Shown here: piece after piece, positions 1 to 9,168 of the stretch | Layout: each line of letters starts with the position of its first letter | Position numbering within the stretch: position 1 is the first letter of the stretch | Assembly (NCBI GenBank): GCA_963747965.1 | Contig: CAVVGZ010000008.1 | Coordinates: 186,001-250,000 of the forward strand | Reading direction: 5' to 3' | Length of the DNA: 64,000 bases | Origin: CAVVGZ01 sp963747965 | GTDB taxonomy: Bacteria; Chloroflexota; Anaerolineae; Anaerolineales; Anaerolineaceae | The notes under the pieces: model-generated | What the model saw: only the letters and a program-made list of their open reading frames with translations | Databases searched by the model: none | What the model was told of the DNA's origin: nothing | Made by a program: the position numbers and the translations under genes

Positions 1-407
1 GCAGAGCCATGCATGTACTCGCTGCACGCATAAAATAAAAAGGTGCCGATAAATTCTGGTCCACAAGGGACTGCCATTCCCAATTACTTATGTCCTGTAA
101 GTTTATCCTGTCCGGCAGTGTGGGTATATTAATTAGAATATCAATCCTGGCCCAATCTCTCAGTATCTCCTCTATCAGGGCTGTTTCCTGTCCTGGCTTT
201 GTGAGATACCCTTTAATTTCACCGTCTTGGGTTTGAATGGTTTGTACCGTTTCCAATAATCTGTACAGGTGTATGATCTGCAGCAGCAATGACCGCTCCA
301 GCATCTGCAAAAGCCAGGGCGAGCATTCTCCCCAACCCGCCTCCAGCGCCGGTGATCACTGCCACTTGTCCGATTAATGGTTGAACCCGCTCTGTCTCCA
401 TTTGCAT
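1..407 (-). CDS. short-chain dehydrogenase/reductase, partial and frameshifted
   Basis: N-terminal half of an NAD(P)-dependent SDR oxidoreductase whose 3' part lies beyond the left edge. The Rossmann motif TGAGGGLG is near residue 20. The first frame ends at 219. The next frame carries on the same fold from about 250 to the edge, with a DILIN segment where SDRs have NNAG and then LVDQNLSAPFYFMRA, the usual helix before the catalytic Ser. The join is near 246-262, beside a GGAAA run, and fits one extra base. The likely start is ATG at 407 or 401, with AAGGA upstream. The upstream M23 peptidase reads into this gene without a stop. Substrate unknown. Confidence 0.6.
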
Positions 408-1124
408 CAATCCGTCTTCCTTACCGCCGATGAGACAAAGTGGGACTTCGTCCGGATTGTTCTTTGCATTCAAACTGATCCCAAAATAAGCGGATGGATC
501 CAGGGTGTTTTTCATTTCAAGCTCGTTCAAAAAACGTCCTTTGCCGTCATCCAGAACAATGGAAAAATGTAAATGAACCCCGGTGGGGTTATCCGGATCC
601 CCGGAGTAATCACCCTGGTAGCCAAGCAATGTCCCTGCTGAAACGGGGATCTCAATTGAACCGGGGGGGAATTCAGGGGCAATGTAAGAATTCCCCTCCT
701 GATCTGCAAGGTGGGTGTAATAGGTCCAAATCTGGCGTGAAGGCATCAGAGGATCACGGGGTATGCGGATGATCAGGGATGATTTCCAATCGGGAAGGCG
801 GGAAAGGTACCCATCATAGGCAGCATAGACAGCAGTTTTTCCTGCTGGCTTTCCGCCAAAAATATCTATCCCCTGGTGGGCATGACCTGGACGAAAAGAA
901 TCTCCCCATAAAAAGCCCACAAATCCCTGTGTCGGGAACTCAAAGGGTGCATCAGCACAGCGTTCACCAGGGTGCATCTGCCAGTCTGTGTATGCTTCAG
1001 GATCCCGGATAAATTTCCGGAATAACAGGATGCGCTGCGGATTAATTGGATTCCTGCTGTAAAAATACCATCCCAACAACATCAAGAGGACCAGTAAACC
1101 AGGAATCCATTTTACAGTCTTCAT
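219..1124 (-). CDS. membrane-anchored M23 family metallopeptidase (reads into SDR)
   Basis: Predicted zinc endopeptidase of the LytM/M23 family acting on cell-wall peptides or exported proteins. An N-terminal membrane segment (about residues 6-22 from the chosen Met) anchors it outside. The motifs are HxxxD (HQGIDIFGG) and the C-terminal HLHFS, which supply the zinc ligands. Start chosen at ATG 1124; a TATAAT box lies 9 bases upstream and there is no Shine-Dalgarno, so the mRNA may be leaderless. The frame has no stop after the peptidase domain and runs into the following SDR as far as 219. Real M23 proteins of this type end near position 420, so either a stop was lost by an indel or the two genes are fused. 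Confidence 0.75.
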   Translation of the reverse strand: MKTVKWIPGLLVLLMLLGWYFYSRNPINPQRILLFRKFIRDPEAYTDWQMHPGERCADAPFEFPTQGFVGFLWGDSFRPGHAHQGIDIFGGKPAGKTAVYAAYDGYLSRLPDWKSSLIIRIPRDPLMPSRQIWTYYTHLADQEGNSYIAPEFPPGSIEIPVSAGTLLGYQGDYSGDPDNPTGVHLHFSIVLDDGKGRFLNELEMKNTLDPSAYFGISLNAKNNPDEVPLCLIGGKEDGLMQMETERVQPLIGQVAVITGAGGGLGRMLALAFADAGAVIAAADHTPVQIIGNGTNHSNPRR

Positions 1125-1203
1125 ACTTATGTGATTATACAATAACCGGCACTACCCAGAATGATGATAATTGTTCACCAGATTGGGTCTGCCGGCATTG
1201 AGA

Positions 1204-1875
1204 TCAATCCACAACTTCAATAGACAGGCTGAAGGTACAGTAAGTTTCAGAACCCGAAAGGATCCCCCAGGTGGTTTGGTATTCACCCTTCGCATCCGGC
1301 GCATTCATGTCCACCACGATTTTAATTTCATCCCCGGGTTTTACAGTTTCCCCAAGGTCATATCGTTCATCAGATTGCGAAAAATTTTCTCCGCTGACAT
1401 ATCCATAATCAGTATTTTCAGCGTCCCATTCTTCGGTGCCTGTATTTTTCAAAACCCAAACCCCGTCGAAATCTCCACCTGGCGGATAGGTGGTTCCATC
1501 CGCAGGGGATTTCTCCACGACCTGGCAGGCGTACGAACTGGCAGTAGGGCTGATGGTTGGCAAGGTTGCTACCACTACCGGCGGTTTAGTGGAAGTAGCA
1601 GTCAAAGCAGGAAGGGGTGTCAGGCTGGGTTTCGATGTGGCGGTCGCGGTTGGCAGGGGTTCCTCGGTAGGTGTGGCGGATGGGTTTAACCGTGCATCCT
1701 CTGTTATTTCAGCAACGACTGTTATTGCTGCTTCGGTATGGGCAGCAATGATATTTGCAGCATTTTCGGTTTCTTGCGCAGGCGATGGTGTGCATTCTGC
1801 CGGTGAACAGGCAGTCATGAGCAGCACCAATACAACAACAAGCAGGCTCCCAATGATATTTCTTTTCTTATTCAT
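1204..1875 (-). CDS. lipoprotein with NBR1-type Ig-like domain
   Basis: Exported lipoprotein of unknown role. The signal peptide ends in a lipobox (LMTAC), followed by a low-complexity Thr/Pro/Ala linker and a C-terminal domain of about 100 residues. That domain resembles the Ig-like next-to-BRCA1 domain: the WVLKNTGTEEWD pattern, then GETVKPGDE and a final YCTFSLSIEV strand. Bacterial copies sit on the cell surface and probably bind protein or carbohydrate. Start set at ATG 1875, which has AGGAGA 7 bases upstream; an in-frame ATG at 1926 lacks a ribosome site. Transcribed alone. Confidence 0.75.
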   Translation of the reverse strand: MNKKRNIIGSLLVVVLVLLMTACSPAECTPSPAQETENAANIIAAHTEAAITVVAEITEDARLNPSATPTEEPLPTATATSKPSLTPLPALTATSTKPPVVVATLPTISPTASSYACQVVEKSPADGTTYPPGGDFDGVWVLKNTGTEEWDAENTDYGYVSGENFSQSDERYDLGETVKPGDEIKIVVDMNAPDAKGEYQTTWGILSGSETYCTFSLSIEVVD

Positions 1876-1929
1876 ATTTGTCTCCTGTATTACCCGGGAA
1901 TGGAATATCTTAAATTCCCGGGTCATTAT

Positions 1930-2445
1930 TCAAATCTGGTTTATTCTTTGGATGAACTGTTGCTGAAACCACTTTTTAATAAGGATTATTATCCTCCAAA
2001 CACCTGATACCGTATATACTTGAGCTTAGAATTTCAATGGCTGCCCAACTCGTGCAAACGGGAGGTGTTTTTGTTAATCCAACCAGATAATCGGCGGATC
2101 ACGATTTCCGTTACCAAATATTGGTAAGGCCGAGTTGATTATAAACCCATTCTCCATCAACATTATTGGTGTGGATAATCAGCATCTGACTAGCATTGGC
2201 GACATTTGTTTCCCATATAGCTTGGGTCGGTGGCAGTACGTCCACCTAGTGTAGCTGATCCACTGCAGACAATTTTCTTTCGAGGTATAACTGGCTTCTT
2301 TTACATCCCCTAGGATTCTCCATTAATGTATCAGTTTAGGAGAACACTCCCCTTTGATGGGATCCGGTTCCGACCAGGGCCTCCCATTAATCTGGATTGG
2401 TATGGATCTTTCTGCATCACCCGGCTAAACACATCTAAACTGCAA
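1930..2445. other. intergenic region without an intact gene
   Basis: No reading frame with a credible start and length. On the minus strand between about 2400 and 2090 short open pieces read like a secreted-domain remnant (for example NVDGEWVYNQLG), but stops interrupt them in every frame and no family could be assigned. Confidence 0.4.
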
Positions 2446-2475
2446 TTGGAAAATCAGGTTCACCCCGTGTACAAT
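2446..2475 (+). promoter_or_regulatory. predicted sigma-70-type promoter of the folate genes
   Basis: TTGGAA at 2446-2451 and TACAAT at 2470-2475 are separated by 18 bases. The ATG of the next gene is at 2484, only 8 bases after the -10 box, and there is no Shine-Dalgarno, so the transcript is probably leaderless or nearly so. Confidence 0.5.
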
Positions 2476-2483
2476 TAAAATAC

Positions 2484-3230
2484 ATGGAAACTTATCCCGT
2501 TAATAAACCTCTGGCAGGAAAAAATATCTTAATTACCGGGGCTGCCCGGCGTATTGGACGCCACCTGGCTCTGACTGTGGCCCAGGCTGGTGCCAATGTG
2601 ATTGTGCATCATGCCCATTCCGCCGAAGAAGCCCAGGAAGTCTGCGCACAGATCCGTTTACTGGGAGTGGATACCCACGCCATAACGGCAGATTTAAACG
2701 ACCTGGGGCAGGCCAGTTCAGTGGTATCTGCAGCCTCCTGTTATGGCCCGTTAAATATGGTCGTTAATAATGCTGCGATATTTAAACCACTTGGCCCGCT
2801 GGAAACCTCTTTGAAGGAATGGCAGGAACATTTAAACATCAACCTGACTGCACCTTTCCTGATCAGCAAGGCTTTTGCCGCCAGCCTGAGCCCGCAGCAA
2901 ACCGGGCGGATTGTCAACATTATGGATTGGCGTGCCTTGCGCCCCGGAGCGGATCATTTCCCATATACCATCAGCAAAGCCGGGCTGGCTGCCCTGACCC
3001 AATCCATGGCAGCTGCCCTGGCTCCGCAGATCACTGTCAACGGGCTGGCCCTTGGCGCGATTTTGCCTCCCAGCGATGGTGCATCTCCTGACGGTATTCT
3101 TGAACAGGTTCCTGCCCAACGCTGGGCAGAACTTAAAGAAGTGGGCGAGGCCCTGCTATTTTTATTAACCGGCCCGGCTTACATAACCGGTGAAATTATT
3201 CACCTGGATGGCGGGCGGCATCTTATTTAA
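2484..3230 (+). CDS. pteridine reductase-like SDR (FolM/PTR1 type)
   Basis: NADPH-dependent short-chain reductase, probably reducing dihydrobiopterin or dihydrofolate-type pterins. The cofactor motif is TGAARRIGR near residue 20. The Arg pair, where most SDRs have Gly, is typical of pteridine reductases and favours NADPH. VVNNAAIF and the catalytic YTISK follow at the usual spacing, and 248 residues is normal length. Unusually, the residue region before YxxxK reads MDWRALRPG, with no obvious catalytic Ser; Asp at this place is also seen in pteridine reductases. It is first in a plus-strand run with folB (13 bases downstream) and folK, which supports a pterin role. A generic SDR is the alternative. 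Confidence 0.75.
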   Translation: METYPVNKPLAGKNILITGAARRIGRHLALTVAQAGANVIVHHAHSAEEAQEVCAQIRLLGVDTHAITADLNDLGQASSVVSAASCYGPLNMVVNNAAIFKPLGPLETSLKEWQEHLNINLTAPFLISKAFAASLSPQQTGRIVNIMDWRALRPGADHFPYTISKAGLAALTQSMAAALAPQITVNGLALGAILPPSDGASPDGILEQVPAQRWAELKEVGEALLFLLTGPAYITGEIIHLDGGRHLI

Positions 3231-3243
3231 CAATAAGGAAAAA

Positions 3244-3594
3244 ATGGATAAAGTTATTATTCGCGATTTAATGGCACGCGGCATTATTGGGATCAACGAA
3301 TCAGAACGGACCAACCCGCAGGATATTTTAATGAATATCACCATGGAAGCCGACACCCAAAAAGCAGGTCTCAGTGATGACATCAACGACTGCATCAACT
3401 ACCGCACTGTATCCAAAAAAGCGTTGGCCCTGGCCGAAAAAGCGGAACGGTTAACCGTTGAAGCCCTGGCCAATGACATTGCTATGATGGTGCTCGAGTT
3501 TGAAGGCGTGCAGGGTGTTTGCGTCAGAGTTGAAAAACCGGGGGCCGTGCGCTTCTCGCGTTCCGTCGGCGTGGAAATTGAACGTTCAAAGTAG
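3244..3594 (+). CDS. folB: dihydroneopterin aldolase
   Basis: Cleaves 7,8-dihydroneopterin to 6-hydroxymethyl-dihydropterin and glycolaldehyde in folate synthesis. The 116-residue protein has the family signature: IRDLMARGIIGINESER at the N terminus, INYRTVSKKA in the centre, and VRVEKPGAVRF near the end with the conserved Lys-Pro that holds the pterin. Start taken at ATG 3244, preceded by AAGGA; the reading frame is open further upstream inside the SDR but that part is not conserved. Followed after 5 bases by folK, so translation is probably coupled. Confidence 0.9.
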   Translation: MDKVIIRDLMARGIIGINESERTNPQDILMNITMEADTQKAGLSDDINDCINYRTVSKKALALAEKAERLTVEALANDIAMMVLEFEGVQGVCVRVEKPGAVRFSRSVGVEIERSK

Positions 3595-3599
3595 GAGCT

Positions 3600-4079
3600 A
3601 TGGACTTGCAAAACCATACAGCTTATCTCTCCCTGGGTTCCAATATAAATCCAATTGAAAACCTGAGAAAAGCTGTCGCCTTGCTGCGTATGGTTGGTCA
3701 GGTTACACAAATTTCTGGCACCTGGGAAACAGAAGCGGTGGGAAGCAAAGGCCCCAACTTTCTAAATATCAGCCTGGTTTATAAAACTGCTCACAACCAG
3801 GCTGATCTGAAGGACCTGGTTCTACGCCGCATTGAACACCAATTGGGGCGTGTGCGCAGTGCCGACAAAAATGCCCCGCGCCCCATTGACCTGGACATCA
3901 TCATTTTTGATGGACAGGTGATTGACATGGAACTCTGGTCGCATCTCCATATTGCCCGACCATTTGCTGACATCATTCCCGACCTGGTGAATCCCGCGAA
4001 TGGATTAAGCCTTAAAACCATTGCGGACCAACTGCACTGTCACGGCTATGCCATTTTGTACCAAGATATCAGTATTTAA
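3600..4079 (+). CDS. folK: 6-hydroxymethyl-dihydropterin pyrophosphokinase
   Basis: Transfers pyrophosphate from ATP to 6-hydroxymethyl-7,8-dihydropterin, the step after FolB. The 159-residue protein is of normal length and has the family motifs: SLGSNINP near the start, TWETEAVGS, and the signature APRPIDLDIIIFDG with the Asp pair that binds magnesium. The RBS is a weak GGAGCT directly before the ATG, 5 bases after the folB stop. Last gene of the run; no folP is seen in the window. Confidence 0.93.
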   Translation: MDLQNHTAYLSLGSNINPIENLRKAVALLRMVGQVTQISGTWETEAVGSKGPNFLNISLVYKTAHNQADLKDLVLRRIEHQLGRVRSADKNAPRPIDLDIIIFDGQVIDMELWSHLHIARPFADIIPDLVNPANGLSLKTIADQLHCHGYAILYQDISI

Positions 4080-4143
4080 ACAATGTACGGCTAAAGAATA
4101 ACTCCCCTGGTTGGCAAAGCAGTTATAATAAGTTGTTTTTTGC

Positions 4144-4779
4144 CTAAAAATGGAGGGGTTCTGCGCTGCGCGAGATATTGTCCAAAAATTCCATGCGGGT
4201 AGTTTGATCGGTTTTAAATGCCCCCATCATGGTGGATGTTGTCATTCGGGCATCATGTTTTTTAACACCGCGCATCATGGAACACAAATGCAGGGCTTCC
4301 ATCACCACGGCCACACCCTTGGGTTTTAATAATACATCAATAAAATTTGCCACCTGGCGTGTCATTCTTTCCTGGACTTGTAAACGCCGGGCAAACATAT
4401 CCACGATACGGGGAATTTTGGAAAGACCAATCACCTTGCCATTGGGAATATAGGCCACATGCGCCCGACCAATAAACGGCAGGGTATGATGTTCACATAG
4501 GCTGTAGAATTCAATATCTCGGACAATGACCATTTCATCGTAAAGCACATCAAACAGGGCGCCATTAACCAGTTTTATGGGATCAATTCGATAACCCTCC
4601 AAAATTTCACCATACATTTTAGCAATCCGCTGGGGAGTACGTTTCAATCCATCCCGCTCGGGGTCTTCACCCACAGCTTCCAAGATCTGGCGGGCAGCTT
4701 TTTCAATGGCAGAATTATCCAAACCAGTCTTGCAAAACATCTCGGCTGCCTGATAAATGGGGGAATCGCAGTCATCCAT
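4144..4779 (-). CDS. folE: GTP cyclohydrolase I
   Basis: Converts GTP to 7,8-dihydroneopterin triphosphate, the entry step of folate synthesis. The zinc ligands are visible as CEHHTLPFIG and LCSMMRGV, with the GTP-binding segments LSKIPRIVDMFARRLQVQE and the QVANFI helix. Length (211 residues from the chosen start) is typical. ATG at 4779 is preferred because AAGGA lies 7 bases before it; ATG at 4794 gives five more residues but has no good ribosome site. Convergent with folK, so the folate genes form a divergent-free cluster with two transcripts. All pathway proteins here are cytoplasmic. Confidence 0.93.
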   Translation of the reverse strand: MDDCDSPIYQAAEMFCKTGLDNSAIEKAARQILEAVGEDPERDGLKRTPQRIAKMYGEILEGYRIDPIKLVNGALFDVLYDEMVIVRDIEFYSLCEHHTLPFIGRAHVAYIPNGKVIGLSKIPRIVDMFARRLQVQERMTRQVANFIDVLLKPKGVAVVMEALHLCSMMRGVKKHDARMTTSTMMGAFKTDQTTRMEFLDNISRSAEPLHF

Positions 4780-4921
4780 AGGTTTTTCCTTCATTGATAC
4801 ACATCCGAAAAAAGATTAAATTATTTGACAGCCAGTCATTTGGCATAAAAGTTGTCTACCAACACCATGTTAGGTCTGTTCCGGTGCAATCCCATCAGAC
4901 TGCTCCCAGAATAGAACTCAA

Positions 4922-5692
4922 TTAATAGTTTCCATGGCAATTAATTTTAGCATAAGATGGTACACGCTGCTCAGGTATAGGAGCAGGAAAAGCCACATGA
5001 ATTCTCCAATTAGTCCGGGAATTATTGTTCGCCCTCATTCCAACATCCCGATTTTTCCACCGGGTATAGTCGTTTCCACCAAATATATTACAATTAATGG
5101 GAAGACTGGTGCCACCATCGATTGGATAAGTCAGTACCGCCGGTTGTTTGCATTGTCTCACAGGTAAAGGGCACGTAAAATTAAAAGGATGAAGAACTCA
5201 CCAGTTGTCTGCTTCCTGCTGAAGTATCCCCTTGAATTCCACGTAAATCGATTCTGGGCTTCCAGCAGCAAATTTGACGCAACCTCCCGGTCCGATAACC
5301 AGGGTTTCTGCGATTCCATACACGCCAAATCAGTCATCGCTGAAGGGATTTTTCGGCTCCATAAAGTTGCTTCTCACACTGAAATGCATTTTGTGCCATT
5401 CATACCCCATACCTGGTCCAACGGCATCGGTCTGGGTGCCAACCTGCAGCTTGGCATGTGCCATACCAAACTGCAGCTGGTTTGAATTTCCCATAGACCC
5501 TCCTGCCTGGAGCATCGAGGCACGCGATTTCATGCTGGACGAACCCTTTAATATAGATTCAGATGGAAACATCCGGGTGTCAACTGGACACGGCTTCGGA
5601 ATAAATTTGAATGAAAGGGCAGTCCAAAAATATTGCATCCATTCCTGGATAAGTGAAAAAGTGTCATGAAAATCTATAATGACCAGCTGCAA
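4922..5692 (-). pseudogene. decayed protein-coding remnant of unknown family
   Basis: Minus-strand frames here read as one protein broken by stops. A piece from 5692 to 5330 ends in PKNPFSDD followed by TGA. The same frame then continues through FGVYGIAETLVIGPGGCVKF to another stop near 5210. A third piece at 5161-4922 carries GGNDYTRWKNRDVGMRANNN. The composition (Trp, Gly, Asn, Tyr) suggests a secreted beta-rich domain, but I do not recognise the family. The in-frame TGA stops argue for real decay more than for an indel. The 5' end overlaps the start of the next plus-strand gene. Confidence 0.35.
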
Positions 5693-6922
5693 AAAATGGC
5701 AGTAGATCTTGCACTGGCACTACCAGTAGAAAAATCTGAAAAAGCAGCCAATTTGAGGGAAATAACCCGATCAGCCGGGGTTTACCCGGCATCCATCCAT
5801 GAGTTTTACGCTGCCAATCTTCGGCAGGAATATCCATCAATGGCAGTTCCGGCCATCAACATTCGCGGTATGACATTTGATATCGCCTGCGCTGCCTGGA
5901 GGGCGGCTCAAAAATGTCAGGCAGGTCCCATCATTTTTGAATTGGCTCCATTTGAGATGATTTCAGGCAGCCAGGACTTTGCGGAATATTGCGCCATCAT
6001 TCAGGCAGCCGCAGTCCATGAAGGGTATGCTGGGCCGGTTTTCCTCCAGGGAGATTTGTTCCAGTTAGATACCGGGGAAGACCTGCCGTATATTAAGGAG
6101 ATGATCATTTCCGCCATTAGTGCAGGAATGTACAACCTGGATATTAATGCATCTCCATTGATCAATCAGGGTGGGGAATCTCCTTTGGAGCAGCAAGGTT
6201 GCAATGGACGCATCATTGCTGAATTAACCTCTTTTGCATTGGATAACAGTCCCCCCGGTATTCATCCCTCTATTGGCGGAGAAGTGGGGGGGCTTGGGCG
6301 AAACAACACAACCATTCAGGACCTGCAGGCATTTATGAAAATATTTTCCGGGGGCTTTTCCAATCCTGCCAATGGCCTGGATAAAGTGAGTGCCAGGACC
6401 GGGACAGTCCTGGGTGGAATTATTGGGACGGATGGCTCAATTTCAGACATGCCGCTTGACCTGGAACTGGTTGGGCAGCTCTCCCAAAAACTTCGCCAGG
6501 ATTACAACATCGCCGGATTGGTTCAGCATGGAGCATCCACTCTTCGTGCACCCAATCTGGCCCGCCTGGCAGCAAGCGGTGTTATTGAAGTCCACTTGGG
6601 CACCCAGATTCAGAACATTGTTTTTGACCATCCAGCCTTTCCGGCTGAATTAATCGAATACATGCGGGCATCTTTATTCACCAGCAAAGCCAGGCCTGCT
6701 GAATCCATAAAGTCGGCTCCACCACAAAGCCGGGAACAACGATACTATCATTCCCGCCTTAATGCTTGGGGAATGTTTAAAGAAAATTTATGGGTTCTCC
6801 CGGACGGCGTCCGTGAGGAAATTACTTCAGCTTTACAAACATGGTTTGAAAACCTGTTCGCCGTTCTGAATATTGCCGGAAAAAGAAATTGTGTCATAAA
6901 CTATTATTCAATCCGGGGATGA
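5666..6922 (+). CDS. class II fructose/tagatose-bisphosphate aldolase-like protein
   Basis: TIM-barrel protein related to zinc-dependent class II aldolases that cleave or join ketose phosphates. Recognisable parts are HPSIGGEVGGLG (the VEAELG-like strand), LVQHGAST (the HGGS phosphate/zinc region) and GVIEVHLGTQ (the GIxKxNI region). At 418 residues it is longer than ordinary class II aldolases (about 280-350), with an extra C-terminal helical part. The usual HLDHG zinc motif is replaced by LQGDLFQ, so metal binding may differ. It opens an operon with a PfkB kinase (4-base gap), a sugar isomerase and a dehydrogenase, suggesting cleavage of a phosphorylated rare ketose. Alternatively it is a non-canonical GatZ/KbaZ-like subunit. 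Confidence 0.6.
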   Translation: MKIYNDQLQKMAVDLALALPVEKSEKAANLREITRSAGVYPASIHEFYAANLRQEYPSMAVPAINIRGMTFDIACAAWRAAQKCQAGPIIFELAPFEMISGSQDFAEYCAIIQAAAVHEGYAGPVFLQGDLFQLDTGEDLPYIKEMIISAISAGMYNLDINASPLINQGGESPLEQQGCNGRIIAELTSFALDNSPPGIHPSIGGEVGGLGRNNTTIQDLQAFMKIFSGGFSNPANGLDKVSARTGTVLGGIIGTDGSISDMPLDLELVGQLSQKLRQDYNIAGLVQHGASTLRAPNLARLAASGVIEVHLGTQIQNIVFDHPAFPAELIEYMRASLFTSKARPAESIKSAPPQSREQRYYHSRLNAWGMFKENLWVLPDGVREEITSALQTWFENLFAVLNIAGKRNCVINYYSIRG

Positions 6923-6926
6923 ATCT

Positions 6927-7850
6927 GTGACAGGCTTTGAAGTTGCCGGAATTGGGATTGCTACCGTGGATATCCTCACCTGTGTGGAGAAACTGCCGCT
7001 GGTCGATGAGGTCTTTGAAGCAGTGGCCATCGATGTACAGGGTGGTGGTCCCGTTGCCACCGCTCTGGTAACTTTGGCATGTTTAGGAACAAGGTCGGTT
7101 TTTCTGGGGAGTATTGTCCAGGACAATTGGGGAAAAATTATTCGGGATGAGTTTTTACATTACGCAGTGAATGACGATTACTGCATAATGGAAAACAACG
7201 GTCAATCAGCAATTTCCGTTATACTGGTTGAACAGATATCTGGCAAACGATCGATCCTTTACCAGAATAACCGCCTCCCCGCCTATTTCCCGGAAAATTT
7301 GCCGCCGGAATTGATAGAGGGTGCCCGGATTCTTCACCTGGAAGGATCTCATAAAGAAGCTGCCATAATAGCTGCCCGGAGGGCAAAAGATGCAGGAACG
7401 AAAGTCTCTTTTGATGGGGCTGCCGGAAAAAGACGGGAAATTTCCAGGGATATATTACCATTTGTGGATATCTTGATTGTTGCCCGGCGTTTTGCCAGCC
7501 ACTTGACCGGTTACGAGGATCCCTACAAGGCAGGGCTCGATCTGTTAAAAAATAATGCTGAGTTTGTTGTTATAACTGATGGTGAAAAGGGATGCTGGTA
7601 CCTGGATAAGCAGCAATTCATTCACCAGCCGGCATATCTGGTACAGGTACAGGACACCACAGGCGCAGGCGATGTTTTTCACGGGGCTTATCTGCATGCA
7701 TACCTGCAAGGGTGGGATGCCAGCCGGTGTGTACGATTTGCCAGTGCAGCTGCAGCCATAAAATGCACCCGGGTAGGTGGCCGGAAAGGTATTCCTGGCT
7801 TTGAACAGGTATTATCATTCCTCAATCAAGCCGAGGAGATCCAATCATGA
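6927..7850 (+). CDS. PfkB family carbohydrate kinase
   Basis: ATP-dependent sugar kinase of the ribokinase/PfkB fold. The C-terminal signature DTTGAGDVFHGAYLHA holds the catalytic Asp and the anion hole, and the N terminus has the substrate-binding GGGPVATAL (usually GGaaaNvA). Length of 307 is typical. The start is GTG at 6927, just after the aldolase stop; the downstream isomerase ATG overlaps the stop of this gene (ATGA). It probably phosphorylates the ketose made by the isomerase so that the aldolase can cleave it. The exact sugar cannot be read from sequence. Confidence 0.85.
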   Translation: MTGFEVAGIGIATVDILTCVEKLPLVDEVFEAVAIDVQGGGPVATALVTLACLGTRSVFLGSIVQDNWGKIIRDEFLHYAVNDDYCIMENNGQSAISVILVEQISGKRSILYQNNRLPAYFPENLPPELIEGARILHLEGSHKEAAIIAARRAKDAGTKVSFDGAAGKRREISRDILPFVDILIVARRFASHLTGYEDPYKAGLDLLKNNAEFVVITDGEKGCWYLDKQQFIHQPAYLVQVQDTTGAGDVFHGAYLHAYLQGWDASRCVRFASAAAAIKCTRVGGRKGIPGFEQVLSFLNQAEEIQS

Positions 7851-9168
7851 AGGCAAGGGAAGCCAATAAGGTAGGATTACTTTCGATCGGTCTGCCCTAT
7901 TTTAATATTCAGTGTGCAGCGAAATATCTCCAGGTCACCAGAAAATTCTTGGGGAAAAACTGGCTGGTCTCAGGTCCGGAAATTGTAATTACCAATAGGG
8001 AAATGCTTGATAACGCCATCCGGGAGTTCTTCCCGGCAAAAAATGTAGATGTTCTTGTCCTGCAGATTGGTACTTTTCCCGACGGTGAGTTTCCCCTTGT
8101 CCTGGCTGAGGAATTAAATATTCCTATCATTCTGCACTCGCTTCCTGAACCCGACCTCGAGCACAATATCGATTTGAACAGTTTATGTGGCGTCAATCTG
8201 TCCACCTACAGCCTCTCAGCCACCGGGCATCCCCATTCATTCGTCCACGGTGATCCGGGAGATAAAAAAGTTCAGGCGGAATTAACCGCACACGTGCGCG
8301 CCGGCTTGGCCCTGGCATCCCTGCATGGTTTGCATATTGGTCTTTTAGGATTTCATGCCCCCGGTTTTTACTCCTGTGTCTTTGATGAGCTAATGCTGAG
8401 GAAAATACTGGGTGTTTCCCTGGATTATATAGACCTGGGAGAGGTTAAAGGGCATTTAATCCGGGTGTTCGGAAACAAGCTCCCCACAAAACCTTTCAGA
8501 CTCCAGAAGGGGATGCCCTCCCTGATACTACCATCCAATGGATGGAAGCCCATTATGCTGCCCTGAACGGTGTATTTGAAGCCAGCGGCAAGCAGGTATT
8601 TGCCGTTAGAGATTGGCCGGAACTGCTGGATATCAATGCACCCGGAAGCATCTGGCCGGCTCTTGGCTGGCTGTTGGATGATGGGTATCTGCTGGCACCG
8701 GAAGGTGATGTCAATGCTGCGGTCACCATGTACCTGGCAAAACTGCTTGGGGATGGGGTGCCATTCTTTTCGGATATAAGTGCCTGGGATGATGATCTCT
8801 CAGCCCTGTTATGTTGGCATTACGGCGGCGCTCCCAGCCTGGCTAATGATCCCAATCAAATCCGCTTTGGCAGGGAAGGCCGGCAGGTTGAATTCACCCT
8901 TAAACCGGGCCCTGCCACTTTATTGCGGCTTGGTATGAAGGATCACCAGTTTCGTCTGCTGGCAATTGCTTCCCGGGTCTTGGATAAACCGGTAACAATC
9001 AAGCGTGCCGGAGCCTGGCTGCAGTCTTTAAACATGCCTGCAGGTGATGTCGTGCACCAATTATTAGACCAGGGATGGGAACATCATTACTGCCTCATCT
9101 ATGGTGATATCCTTACCGAGTTGCGGGTATTTTCAAAACTGAGTGGAATATCTTTGGAGGTCCTGTGA
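7847..9168 (+). CDS. L-fucose/L-arabinose isomerase-like protein (interrupted by frameshift)
   Basis: Aldose-ketose isomerase of the FucI/AraA superfamily, about 440 residues when joined. The first frame covers 7847-8566 and the second opens inside it at 8542. The true join is near 8485-8500 in ACAAAACCTTTC, where one missing base moves KPFRLQ to a frame reading PFQTPEGDA and onward. Metal-site regions are visible in the second half: LAPEGDVNAAVTMYLAK, PFFSDIS and the HYGGAPSLA segment. Translation is coupled on both sides by overlapping stop and start codons. It probably converts the aldose to the ketose used by the PfkB kinase. The clean continuation suggests a sequence indel. Confidence 0.7.

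Noticed and set aside
7847..9168. Programmed ribosomal frameshifting as the cause of split genes
   Set aside because: Breaks lie in many unrelated genes and no common slippery heptamer with a downstream structure is seen; indel errors explain them better.
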